A DNA stretch of 34,648 bases from Albugo candida (lineage: Eukaryota > Oomycota > Peronosporomycetes > Albuginales > Albuginaceae): the NCBI GenBank assembly GCA_905220665.1, contig CAJNAR010000067.1, forward strand, positions 1 to 34,648, given 5' to 3'. A model generated the notes under the pieces. It did not search any database. It was not told the DNA's origin and worked only from the letters and a program-made list of their open reading frames with translations. This document shows, one piece after another, positions 9,701 through 18,489 of this stretch. Every line of letters begins with the position of its first letter. The first letter of the stretch is position 1. The translations under genes and the position numbers were made by a program.

Positions 9701-10959
9701 AAAGCATTTAGAATGTGGCATCAGATGGATTGGAGCATTTCAATATCAGATTTAAATGTTTCACAACGCCGTCAGTACTACATGGAACAGCCGATGTGGT
9801 TTCACTGCGACCAAAAATTACATTACGAAGCTGCTACTCGTCGTCCGAGTACACAGAACGTTTGGTACAATCTTGGCATGGTGGATGAACCACATCGAAC
9901 ATTTCGAAAAACATTGGTACACTTTTCGACGTTCGAAGTTTGCAAGACTTTTTTCGTGAAAGCGACACATGGCCAACGAAAGAAGATTTCGTCGCCAACT
10001 ATTACAACGACGAAGAGCTGAACACGTCGGATATGTCTGAAGAAAGGTTGCTAAGTCGACTTTACATTGAAGTCACTCAGATTCTCCAGCGTATCCACTT
10101 GACGATTGGTCTCATCACTTGGATTATACCAACCACAAGTGGCAGATCATTTTATGTGGGAGTAAAAAGCAAGGAAAGGAAACATTATTTTCCATCCATT
10201 CCACGCTCACAACTCTCACGAATCGTCTGGAAACCTCCCGAACCAACCAAGAGTCATCCGATGTCGACACATTGGTCAACACGGGAGAGATCGGACGCAC
10301 TGGATTCAGAACGAATCCAAACTTTTATGGCTACATCACGGCATCTTCGAAAACGTGTATTACCAATTTTCGAGGATTTACAGTTTCGTCTAGCCTTTCG
10401 GATGTTGCCAGTTCGATCTCGTTTCTGGTTCTTAAAGGATATTCAGCCCGACATTATATTGTGCACGCAGACTTCGTGTGGGGCAGTGGAATCCGATCAA
10501 CATCTCTTTCTCGAGTGCGACCACACGGCACAGTTATGGAGGGAGTTACTCCCTAGTTGGGATCAGTTTTTCTCCTCTCGACCACGTTGGACGCATATTG
10601 CATGTGCAATCGTACCAACACTACGGTCGGATTGGAAAGACTATTTCGACATTATCTCAGATTTATGGCTTGCATTGCAAGCGGTGACACTGCACTTCGT
10701 CTGGACAGATCGGAATCGTCGTTTGTTCGATCATCGATCAGCAACTCCGACAGTTCCAGCACTTTCCGTGATCTACACCACGTTTAGTGCGCACGTTCGG
10801 TACTTTCGAAGACAGTGTTACGACCACGAGGAACGCATTCAGCTTGCAAAGGTACTGGATCAACTCGCAACGCAAGGATCATTTGGTGGATTTTTCAGAA
10901 GTCGAAGATCATTGCTGCGGGTACGGCACAGGCGAGTGGAACGGCAAGTGCAACTCTGA
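6767..10959 (+). pseudogene. LINE copy 1 ORF2: APE endonuclease-reverse transcriptase, one frameshift
   Basis: Numbered from GTG 6785. The APE-type endonuclease occupies residues 15-255: NVNGI (21), QET with E47, VYAP, GDFN (165-168), RLDYI (D225) and GDH (250-252, where the family usually has SDH). The reverse transcriptase occupies about 490-760: PGMDGLPAAFYQ, NYRPIAL, KAFVRGR, FLDFEKAYD with catalytic D625, GVKQGDP and FADD (725-728). A CCHC motif (C-x4-C-x7-H-x4-C) followed by WTDRNRRLFD lies near the C-terminus. No RNase H domain. This enzyme nicks the target and reverse-transcribes the element RNA there. Near 9914 the sequence acattggtac has one base fewer than acatttgcta in copy 2, so the frame ends at 10021 and the last 330 codons continue in another frame to 10959. 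Confidence 0.9.
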
Positions 10960-11035
10960 TCCTAGTCCTAGTTGGCTGGTTCTACTCACCGTAGTGTGGC
11001 GCACGCCAATTTGCAAACCAAGGTACTTTTGGACC

Positions 11036-11082
11036 ATTTTTACAACTTAACAACCTTTTCACCTTTACAGCCTTTACAAGCT
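11036..11082 (+). repeat. TTTACAAC-type repeat in 3' UTR of copy 1
   Basis: Imperfect repeats of ttacaact / tttacagc in the 3' UTR. Number and spacing differ between copies 1, 2 and 4, and the run is absent from copy 3. Confidence 0.5.
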
Positions 11083-11235
11083 GGACCCAGTCTCGTATTA
11101 AGGGTGCTGAGGCTACTACGATACGAGATTATCACCGAGACGACGTTTTATCATCTCTCACAGGTATTTCACGAAACGTTTTTTAAATGTATATATGTTA
11201 TTTAAGATAGCCTAGGCAACTAGAGAAGTCAGTTT

Positions 11236-11257
11236 GTCTAATTCTAGTAATATAGAC
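11236..11257 (+). other. Conserved 3' terminal hairpin of LINE copy 1
   Basis: GTCTA and TAGAC flank a 12-nt loop, 8 nt before the element end. An alternative stem ACTAGA/TCTAGT (11219-11248) overlaps it. It is conserved in copies 1-4, while the rest of the copy 3 UTR is divergent, so it is a candidate site for RT recognition of the RNA. Confidence 0.6.
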
Positions 11258-11265
11258 ACCTTCAA

Positions 11266-11282
11266 CTGTGCTACATCCCCCC
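11266..11282 (+). repeat. Target-site sequence at LINE junction 2
   Basis: ctgtgctacatcccccc separates copy 1 from copy 2. It equals tRNA-Ala nucleotides 1-15 in reverse complement plus two C, identical to the sequence in the tRNA gene itself. Confidence 0.88.
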
Positions 11283-11297
11283 ACTTCTCAATTTGCC
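11281..11297 (+). promoter_or_regulatory. Inr + FPR core promoter at 5' end of LINE copy 2
   Basis: ccacttctcaatttgcc fits YCAYTYY-N-CAWTTTNYY completely. The first element base (A 11283) is the presumed transcription start. Confidence 0.65.
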
Positions 11298-11374
11298 GGC
11301 TACTAAGTAACGCGCCAATTTAGTAAAAACAACTCGAAAAAACAACCTTTTTCATCTCCTTCCTCTCGAAAACA

Positions 11375-13882
11375 ATGGTTCAAGTCGACATATCGACACA
11401 ACCAAGGGTGCTAGCGTCCACTTGTAGTGACGTGGCAACCCTCATGAGTCACCCAGCCTTGAGTGATTGCATGATTGTTGATGAGTCATCACCCCTATGT
11501 GATGACGTGGAAAGTACCCCCACCCCCTGTTTGACGGTACAGGGTAATACCGGTACTACCGGTGTAGGATGTGGTACCGGTGGTACAAGCGGTACTGTCG
11601 TTGCCCCGTCACAGGGTGACCAAAAGGCAACTGCAACTGAAAGTGTGGACGACACCAAAGGTCCCACTTTGGCAGAAATAATCAAGTCGCAGGAGTCCTT
11701 GCGTAAGGACCAGGCTAGAGCTCGGGCGAAATTTCGAGTCGAGCTCGCGAAGCCGAAAGCCTCGGATATCGAGGCTATACTGCAGCTATATGCTGATGGG
11801 GAGCACCCGGATTGGTCTGTTCTGTCTGCTAAACTGGAAGCAGCAAGACCTTTCCAAATCCGGAAAGCAACCTTCCCGATGGTCTTGGAGACGGGCCAGT
11901 CCTTGACCCGTACTCCAAATGGAAAAATACTAACATCCCTGATGCGAGACCACGGTAATCCGGTTTTTGAAAGCCTACTGGAGAGCCGGTCAATCGCTCA
12001 GGTGTCCAAAATGCCTGGGGGAAACATCAGAGTGATGGTCACCACAGCGGATGCCTGCCAACAGTTGGAGTGTCAGCCGGTGACTATCCTTGGGGAGAAG
12101 TACTTTTTTCGGGAGTTTGATACTCTTGAAACAAAGTACTACCTCGATGTTTTCGGCGTAGGCGTGGAGGAAGAACGGAACAACATTCTCCGTGCTCTTC
12201 ACCAACTCGGGTGTCAAGTGGTATATGACACCTTTCGCGAGACGGTTCCAACCAAAGAGGTGGTAATGTCGACTTGGAGAGTCTACTTTGGCTGCTCAAC
12301 GTGTCCCCAACAACTGGTTAGAGTTGGTAAAGTGATTGAACAAATCGCTTACGACAAACAGCTCTACCCAGTACGGGGTAAGAATGCTCCTATTCCAACG
12401 GAACGACCACGTTTTGGTCAACGTGGTCCTTACTGCTTGGATTTGGGTGCTGCAATATACACGGGAACACGGCAACAACCAAAGGAAAACAAAAAGAAAA
12501 ACACAAAACAACCAAACACAACTCACACTCAGCCTCAGAATCAAAAGCAAGCACAATCGCAACAAGAAAAACAAAAACAAACAACCGCGCCAACGGCAGT
12601 CGTGGTGGTCCCAAAAAAGGTGGAGAAGCCAATTCAAATTCAGGAATTGGAGACGAGGCGACCGGAGCGCAAAAATTCCGACCAAATTTCGTTGGAGCTC
12701 AACAGTCCTCCCTCTATCTCACCACCAGGGTCACCAGACTTATCACAGACCACTCCCCCCATCCTACATTTAAAAAGTCAATCATCTTCCCATCCACGGG
12801 TGGAGAAGGATGGTGACACATACATGCAGTTGGCATGGACGCGAGGAAAGCGTAATCGAACTGAGCCGTTCGACCAAATGGTTTCCAATGCACCACCTCG
12901 TGCGCTCCCAACGTTGGCGACAAGCAATTACTTTGCTGTGCTCGCAACCATGGAGGTGGATGTCGAAGAAGTTCAAGCGGTTGCCAATCCGGCGCATGGC
13001 AATCGCATTCAAATTATTCCCGTGAAAGCACGGATGCCAAAAGAGGTAGCCACTTCGAAAGAGGCGGCACACTTTTATAAGAAGCGTCATACAACGGTGG
13101 AAAAAGCAGAGCGACCAACTCGAATTGGTGAAATCGGAGAGCTCATGGAAATGGATTCCAAAAATGCACTCCACCAGCTTCGACCGGACAAGCTGGTCCA
13201 AGCCGATGCGTGCATCCCACATGTGCGTAGGCTGGTACAATTTTGTACTAACCCGGACCAAATCATCCGGGCAGCATTAGATCATCCCATCACCATGCAT
13301 GGGGTGCTTATTTCATGCATGGAGTCGAATGATCCTGCGTTGGACGAAGTAGCACATCTACTTCTCATCAATCGCGTTTTTGCAGCGCACAATCTCGGCG
13401 AAGATGTCACATTTACGACGCGATGGAATCGCCACGTGGGTGGAAAAGTTCCCTCCAAGAGAGCTGTATTGTTCGAGAAAGTGATGCCTTGGTGGAGGTC
13501 AGTGCCGGACACTGTTCACGGTTTGACTCGGGCGACCAAAGCTCTCGCATTATTGGAATTGTTATTTATGTCTACTGCCCCGACATTTTACACAAACGAT
13601 CACTGGATCCACTATCTCACCGATAGACCAGTGATCTGGATTCCGGGTCACCATTGTCGTTTACTCCCCATCAATGTGCTTATCTTGTTGTTACGCTCCG
13701 ACGTGGGCATAAAGTGTTGGTCGCAATGGTTTGGTGGTAAATGGCAAGGACTTCTCTGTGGCGATATCGGCGAGCTCTCAGTCAATCTCAGTTTTTTCCC
13801 TGAAGAGAAAGCAACACTTCACCTCTCAAAAGAAGATGGTGAAATGAGGTTGATTGCCGGTCCACTTCAGCGTGAATGCTAA
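11375..13882 (+). CDS. LINE copy 2 ORF1 protein (835 aa)
   Basis: Homologue of the copy 1 ORF1 product with the same start context and block structure. The central block (about residues 125-355) is nearly identical to copy 1. The linker is a different low-complexity sequence rich in K, Q and N. The C-terminal block keeps DHWIHYL and WIPGHHCRLL with scattered substitutions. The frame is open throughout although ORF2 is broken, so the protein could still act in trans. It ends at TAA 13880-13882 inside the ORF2 frame. Confidence 0.88.
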   Translation: MVQVDISTQPRVLASTCSDVATLMSHPALSDCMIVDESSPLCDDVESTPTPCLTVQGNTGTTGVGCGTGGTSGTVVAPSQGDQKATATESVDDTKGPTLAEIIKSQESLRKDQARARAKFRVELAKPKASDIEAILQLYADGEHPDWSVLSAKLEAARPFQIRKATFPMVLETGQSLTRTPNGKILTSLMRDHGNPVFESLLESRSIAQVSKMPGGNIRVMVTTADACQQLECQPVTILGEKYFFREFDTLETKYYLDVFGVGVEEERNNILRALHQLGCQVVYDTFRETVPTKEVVMSTWRVYFGCSTCPQQLVRVGKVIEQIAYDKQLYPVRGKNAPIPTERPRFGQRGPYCLDLGAAIYTGTRQQPKENKKKNTKQPNTTHTQPQNQKQAQSQQEKQKQTTAPTAVVVVPKKVEKPIQIQELETRRPERKNSDQISLELNSPPSISPPGSPDLSQTTPPILHLKSQSSSHPRVEKDGDTYMQLAWTRGKRNRTEPFDQMVSNAPPRALPTLATSNYFAVLATMEVDVEEVQAVANPAHGNRIQIIPVKARMPKEVATSKEAAHFYKKRHTTVEKAERPTRIGEIGELMEMDSKNALHQLRPDKLVQADACIPHVRRLVQFCTNPDQIIRAALDHPITMHGVLISCMESNDPALDEVAHLLLINRVFAAHNLGEDVTFTTRWNRHVGGKVPSKRAVLFEKVMPWWRSVPDTVHGLTRATKALALLELLFMSTAPTFYTNDHWIHYLTDRPVIWIPGHHCRLLPINVLILLLRSDVGIKCWSQWFGGKWQGLLCGDIGELSVNLSFFPEEKATLHLSKEDGEMRLIAGPLQREC
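13854..13882 (+). promoter_or_regulatory. ORF1/ORF2 overlap in +1 frame (copy 2), no AUG
   Basis: The ORF2 frame opens directly after TGA 13851-13853 and overlaps ORF1 by 29 nt. No in-frame ATG is present near the junction. The sequence from cttcagcgtgaatgctaagg is the same as in copies 1 and 4. Confidence 0.6.
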
Positions 13883-16800
13883 GGGCTCCTCGATTATTCC
13901 AACGTGGAACAATATCTCAGCACTCACGGTGAATGTTAATGGAATCCATAAAAATGGTCATCTTTTTATCGACCACATCCTATCACAACACTCCATTTGT
14001 TGTGTTCAAGAAACCAAGTTTCACGATCACAACCAACTGGACTCATTTCAGTTTTTATTATCCTCAAAAATGCAGCACAAAATGTTTGTCAATGATCACA
14101 ACAGTGCATTTCTACATCCGACTCAAAACCGCAGTGGCGGCGTCATGACAATTCTTCGTTCGGACTTTCCCGGTTACTCAACAGCTGAAGAACTTACCGA
14201 ACGAAGCATTCGAAATCGTTATTTGGTTCTGCGTCTTCTCATTCACGATGCACCGGTGTATATTCACAATGTATATGCACCGGTCAAGGCCGAGGAACGA
14301 GTGGGTTTTTATGAGTTTATTGCTTTCCAACACTTTCGAATCGACCGCAACACATATCGTATTTGGTGATTTCAACACACTCATTCTCGATCCAGCTATC
14401 GATGCTTCGAGTGGAACAATTCGACACGAACCAAGTCGATTAGCGTGTTTGGAATGGCTTTCACAGTTGGGTGTGGTAGACGCTTGGCGAATCCAACATC
14501 CGACTGAAAAAGTATTTACAGGACCATTACCGCGCAAGAATCGACTTGATTATATCTGCATGTCGGAAGAGCTATTCAATATGGTATACAAAACTCTGAG
14601 TATTTTCGTCCACGACATGCGGGAGATCATCTGGCACAAAAAGTAACTTTTGCAAATCCAACTCAATCTCCGGGACGAGGATATTGGAAATGTTCATTAC
14701 GACTATTTGAATATCCTAAAGTTGTCGAAGCAATCAAATTGGAAGCGAATTTGGTGCTCGAACAGTTACGGACAACTTCGAATCCCGGTAAAATGTGGGA
14801 ATGTTGGAAGACGAAAATCAAGAAACAGCTTCAAACCATTGAAAAAAAGGTTGCACAAGATAGCCGACGTGATGTTGAGTCTAGCCAGCGTGTTTTGGAA
14901 GTCGCAGCAGCTCGATATCGCATCCACGACACCAATGAGTCACGGTACTTTTACGAATCGAGTCTCGAACAATTTCGACTTTCAGTCGAAAACAACGCGA
15001 AATACAACCAAGATGAAAGCTTCGACCATCACGTGAAGCATATGGAGAACTCTTCAAAGTATTTTTTTCGCCCTCCGGATAGTTCTTGTCGTCGCGTGCC
15101 GATCGAAAATGTTACAAAAAAATGTGGTACCGTGACATCGAACCCGAGGGAGATTATTGACGAATTCAGAGATCATTGGGGTGGTGTCATGGGCTCTGTT
15201 TATAGCTCAGAGACCGACTCAAATGTTCCAAGTGACAGAAAGCAAAAAAAGTTACTCGATTCGATTCAAGTTTCACTTGCCTCAGCAGAGCAAGAACGTC
15301 TCTCCACTCGGTTAAGTACGACCGAGATGGCGGAAGCGATCAAGCACATGCGGAGTAGTTCTTCTCCAGGTATGGATGGACTACCAGCTGCATTTTATCA
15401 GCTTGATCCGGAAACGTTTGGCGAGTGTTTGAAGATCGTGTTCGAATTTCAGCTAGAAAGAGGAATTTTACTGCGATCACAACGTCACTCAGCAATCACA
15501 CTTTTATACAAAAAAGGATCACGAGGTGATCCTGGCAACTATCGACCGATCGCACTGCTTTGCGTCGATGTGAAAGTACTTTCAAAAGTGTTGGCGTATC
15601 GATTGCAACGTTTTTTGCCAAAATTGATCCATCAAGATCAAAAAGCATTTGTGCGCGGAAGGTCAATGCATCATCATATTCGACATCTCACCGACATCCA
15701 AGACTTGGTCACTCATCGTGGGGAGGAAGCTTATGCGACCTTTCTCGACTTTGAGAAAGCTTATGATCGAGTCAATTGGACGTACATGTTTCGCGTTTGG
15801 AAAAAATGGGTGTTGGAAAAAGTTTCATCGACTGGGTTCGTCTTTTGTACAATAACACAAAGGCGCAGTTGATGATTAATGGAAATATCACACCGTCCAT
15901 TACACCACAACGTGGAGTGAAACAAGGTGATCCTCTCTCAGCATTACTTTTTCTGATGACGATCGAACCTTTGGGAAATTTACTTCGACAACATGAAGAA
16001 CATGGCATTTGGATTAATGGCACGACTGTCGCAACTGGATTATTTTTTGCGGACGATTCGACATTGCTTTCAGAGACACCAAATGGTGTTTTGACGCAAC
16101 TCGAACTCGTCCAAGTCTATTGCGATGGATCGGGTGCGAAACTCAACTTGAGTAAATCATCTTTGCTCTCGTTGAATCGGACCATGCCGTGTCCATGTAT
16201 TCCCAATTTGACCATAATGGGTCCGGAGGATTCGGTCAAGTATTTGGGTATGCCGTTCGGCCAGACACCGACTCATTCGATGGTTATTTCAACTCTCGAC
16301 AAGCGTTTTTACGATGGGTTTGGTGCATGGTTTCGACGAGCACGAACTGTTCGTGGTCGACTACTGGTTGCGCAGACGATGATTTTATCACGTTTGTGGC
16401 ATTACACGATGCACGTAGACATACCAGCAGCGACAATTCGACAGTGGCAATCGATGTTAAATCGATTTGTGCTTGGTCGGAAACACAAAAAAGATTCAAA
16501 ACATGTTCACCTACTCAGCAAAGAGTTTTTATATCTTCGCCGACAAGATGGTGGACTACAAGTTCCTTTTTTGGTGGGACGACTAAAGCTACAACGTATT
16601 CAATTCCTTCAGCAGTTCGCATCCGATGCGTCAACAATTATTCCTGCGAATTGGACAACAGCTTCGACGGAATTATTACAACTTATTCAACCTCCCTTTG
16701 GACCACACAAGCCGATGGATATATTCACCATCGCACCAAATCGACATGGAAAAATGGTTCAATGGGAGAGCATATCATCATGGTGGAAAAAAGCATTCAG

Positions 16801-18055
16801 AATGTGGCATCAGATGGATTGGAGCATTTCAATATCAGATTTAAATGTTTCACAACGCCGTCAGTACTACATGGAACAGCCGATGTGGTTTCACTGCGAC
16901 CAAAAATTACATTACGAAGCTGCTACTCGTCATCCGAGTACACAGAACGTTTGGTACAATCTTGGCATGGTGGATGAACCACATCGAACATTTCGAAAAA
17001 CATTTGCTACACTTTTCGACGTTCGAAGTTTGCAAGACTTTTTTCGTGAAAGCGACACATGGCCAACGAAGGAAGATTTCGTCGCCAACTATTACAACGA
17101 CGAAGAGCAGAACACCTCGGATATGTCTGAAGAAAGGTTGCTGAGTCGACTTTACAATGAAATCACTCAGATTCTCCAGCGTATCCACTCGACGATTGGT
17201 CTCATCACTTGGATTATACCAACTACAAGTGGCAGATCATTTTATGTGGGAGTAAAAAGCAAGGAAAGGAAACATTATTTTCCATCTATTCCACGCTCAC
17301 AACTCTCACGAATCGTCTGGAAACCACCCGAACCAACCAAGAGTCATCCGATGTCGACACATTGGTCATCACGGGAGAGATCGGACGCACTGGATTCAGA
17401 ACGAGTTCGAACTTTTATGGCTACATCACGGCATCTTCGACAACGTGTATTACCAATTTTCGAGGATTTACAGTTTCGTCTAGCCTTTCGAATGTTGCCA
17501 GTTCGATCTCGTTTCTGGTTCTTAACAAATATTCAGCCCGACATTATCTTGTGCACGCAGCCTTCGTGTGGGGCAGTGGAATCCGATCAACATCTCTTTC
17601 TAGAGTGCGATCACACGGCACAGTTATGGAGAGAGTTACTCCCTAGTTGGGATCAGTTTTTCTCCTTTCGACCACGTTGGACGCATATTGCATGTGCAAT
17701 CGTACCAACACTACGGTCGGATTGGAAAGAATATTTAGCAATTATATCGGATTTGTGGCTTGCATTGCAAGCGGTGACACTGCACTTCGTCTGGACAGAT
17801 CGGAATCGTCGTTTGTTCGATCAGCGATCAGCAACTCCGACAGTTCCAGCACTTTCCGTCATTTACACCACGTTTAGTGCGCACGTTCGGTACTTTCGAA
17901 GACAGTGTTACGACCAAGAGGAACGCATTCGGCTTGCAAAGGTACTGGATCAACTCGAAACGCAAGGATCATTTGGTGGATTTTTCCGAAGTCGAAGATC
18001 ATTGCTGCGGGTCCGGCACAGGCGAGTGGAACGGCAAGTGCAACTCGGATCCTAG
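13854..18055 (+). pseudogene. LINE copy 2 ORF2: APE-RT, three frameshifts
   Basis: Same protein as in copy 1. Against copy 1 an extra T near 14316 ends the first frame at 14369 inside the endonuclease domain. A one-base deletion near 14594 restores the original frame after GDFN and RLDYI. A one-base deletion near 15797, within the stretch after FLDFEKAYD, breaks the RT domain. The last 759-codon frame holds GVKQGDP, FADD and the C-terminal CCHC to a stop at 18055. A short substitution near 14380 turns NTPLDP into NTLILDP without changing frame. At the copy 1/copy 4 lesion site this copy has the undamaged sequence acatttgcta. Confidence 0.9.
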
Positions 18056-18126
18056 TCCTAGTTGGCTGGTCATGCTCACCGTAGTGTGGCGCACACCAAT
18101 TTGCAAACCACGGTACTTTTGGACCA

Positions 18127-18172
18127 TTTTTACAACTTTACAAACTTACCACTTAACAACTTTACAACTTTC
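18127..18172 (+). repeat. TTTACAAC-type repeat in 3' UTR of copy 2
   Basis: tttacaac, tttacaaac and ttaacaac alternate in the UTR between the ORF2 stop and the conserved 3' terminal hairpin. The arrangement differs from copies 1 and 4. Confidence 0.5.
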
Positions 18173-18343
18173 AACATCTATCCGTTACACGATGGACACA
18201 CTCTCGTACTGTAGTGGTGAACGCTACCGCACTGCAGAACTAGCAACGAGGGACATATTATCAACTCTCACAGGTATTCTCGAAACGTTTTTATATGTAT
18301 ATATGTTATTTAAGATAGCCTAGGCAACTAGAGAAGTCAGTTA

Positions 18344-18365
18344 GTCTAATTCTAGTAATATAGAC
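18344..18365 (+). other. Conserved 3' terminal hairpin of LINE copy 2
   Basis: GTCTA (18344-18348) pairs with TAGAC (18361-18365), as in copies 1, 3 and 4, eight bases before the element end. Confidence 0.6.
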
Positions 18366-18373
18366 ACCTTCAA

Positions 18374-18389
18374 CTGTGCTACATCCCCC
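18374..18389 (+). repeat. Target-site sequence at LINE junction 3
   Basis: ctgtgctacatccccc, here with five C instead of six, between copies 2 and 3. Confidence 0.87.
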
Positions 18390-18404
18390 ACTTCTCAATT
18401 TGCC
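18388..18404 (+). promoter_or_regulatory. Inr + FPR core promoter at 5' end of LINE copy 3
   Basis: ccacttctcaatttgcc is identical to copy 2, although the following 5' UTR of this subfamily is unrelated or strongly diverged. Conservation of just this block argues for function. Confidence 0.68.
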
Positions 18405-18489
18405 AGCTGTTACAAACCTCGCAAATCGGATACACAACAACCAACTTTCAACCACACCACCCTTATTGACTACTATTCTCTCCAACAGA

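Larger units (their letters stand above)
4214..11265 (+). mobile_element. LINE copy 1, full length (7052 bp), ORF2 frameshifted
   Basis: A full-length non-LTR retrotransposon: 92-nt 5' UTR, ORF1, ORF2, about 300-nt 3' UTR, no poly(A). It lies between two copies of the tRNA-Ala-derived target sequence (4197-4213 and 11266-11282). The element start (acttttcaatttgcc) and end (gacaccttcaa) are shared with the other copies. It is the copy next to the intact tRNA gene and, if new copies always insert at the tRNA, the youngest. Only one disabling lesion was seen in ORF2 (near 9914). It is almost identical to copy 4 in ORF1 and in the first and last parts of ORF2. Confidence 0.92.
11283..18373 (+). 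mobile_element. LINE copy 2, full length (7091 bp), ORF2 broken by three indels
   Basis: Same structure as copy 1, between junctions 11266-11282 and 18374-18389. ORF1 is intact. Identity to copy 1 is patchy: very high from about 11700 to 12470 and over most of ORF2, clearly lower in the second half of ORF1 (about 12470-13850) and in the N-terminal region. ORF2 carries three separate one-base indels, more than copy 1, which fits a greater age. Confidence 0.92.

Noticed and set aside
9100..9711. 203-codon plus-strand frame inside ORF2 (also in copies 2 and 4)
   Set aside because: Alternative frame of the RT region with no homology; absent from copy 3.
18376..18489. N-terminal extension of copy 3 ORF1 to 18376
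   Set aside because: It starts with GTG inside the target-site sequence and has no counterpart in the other copies; MVSIDIS at 18490 aligns with their start.
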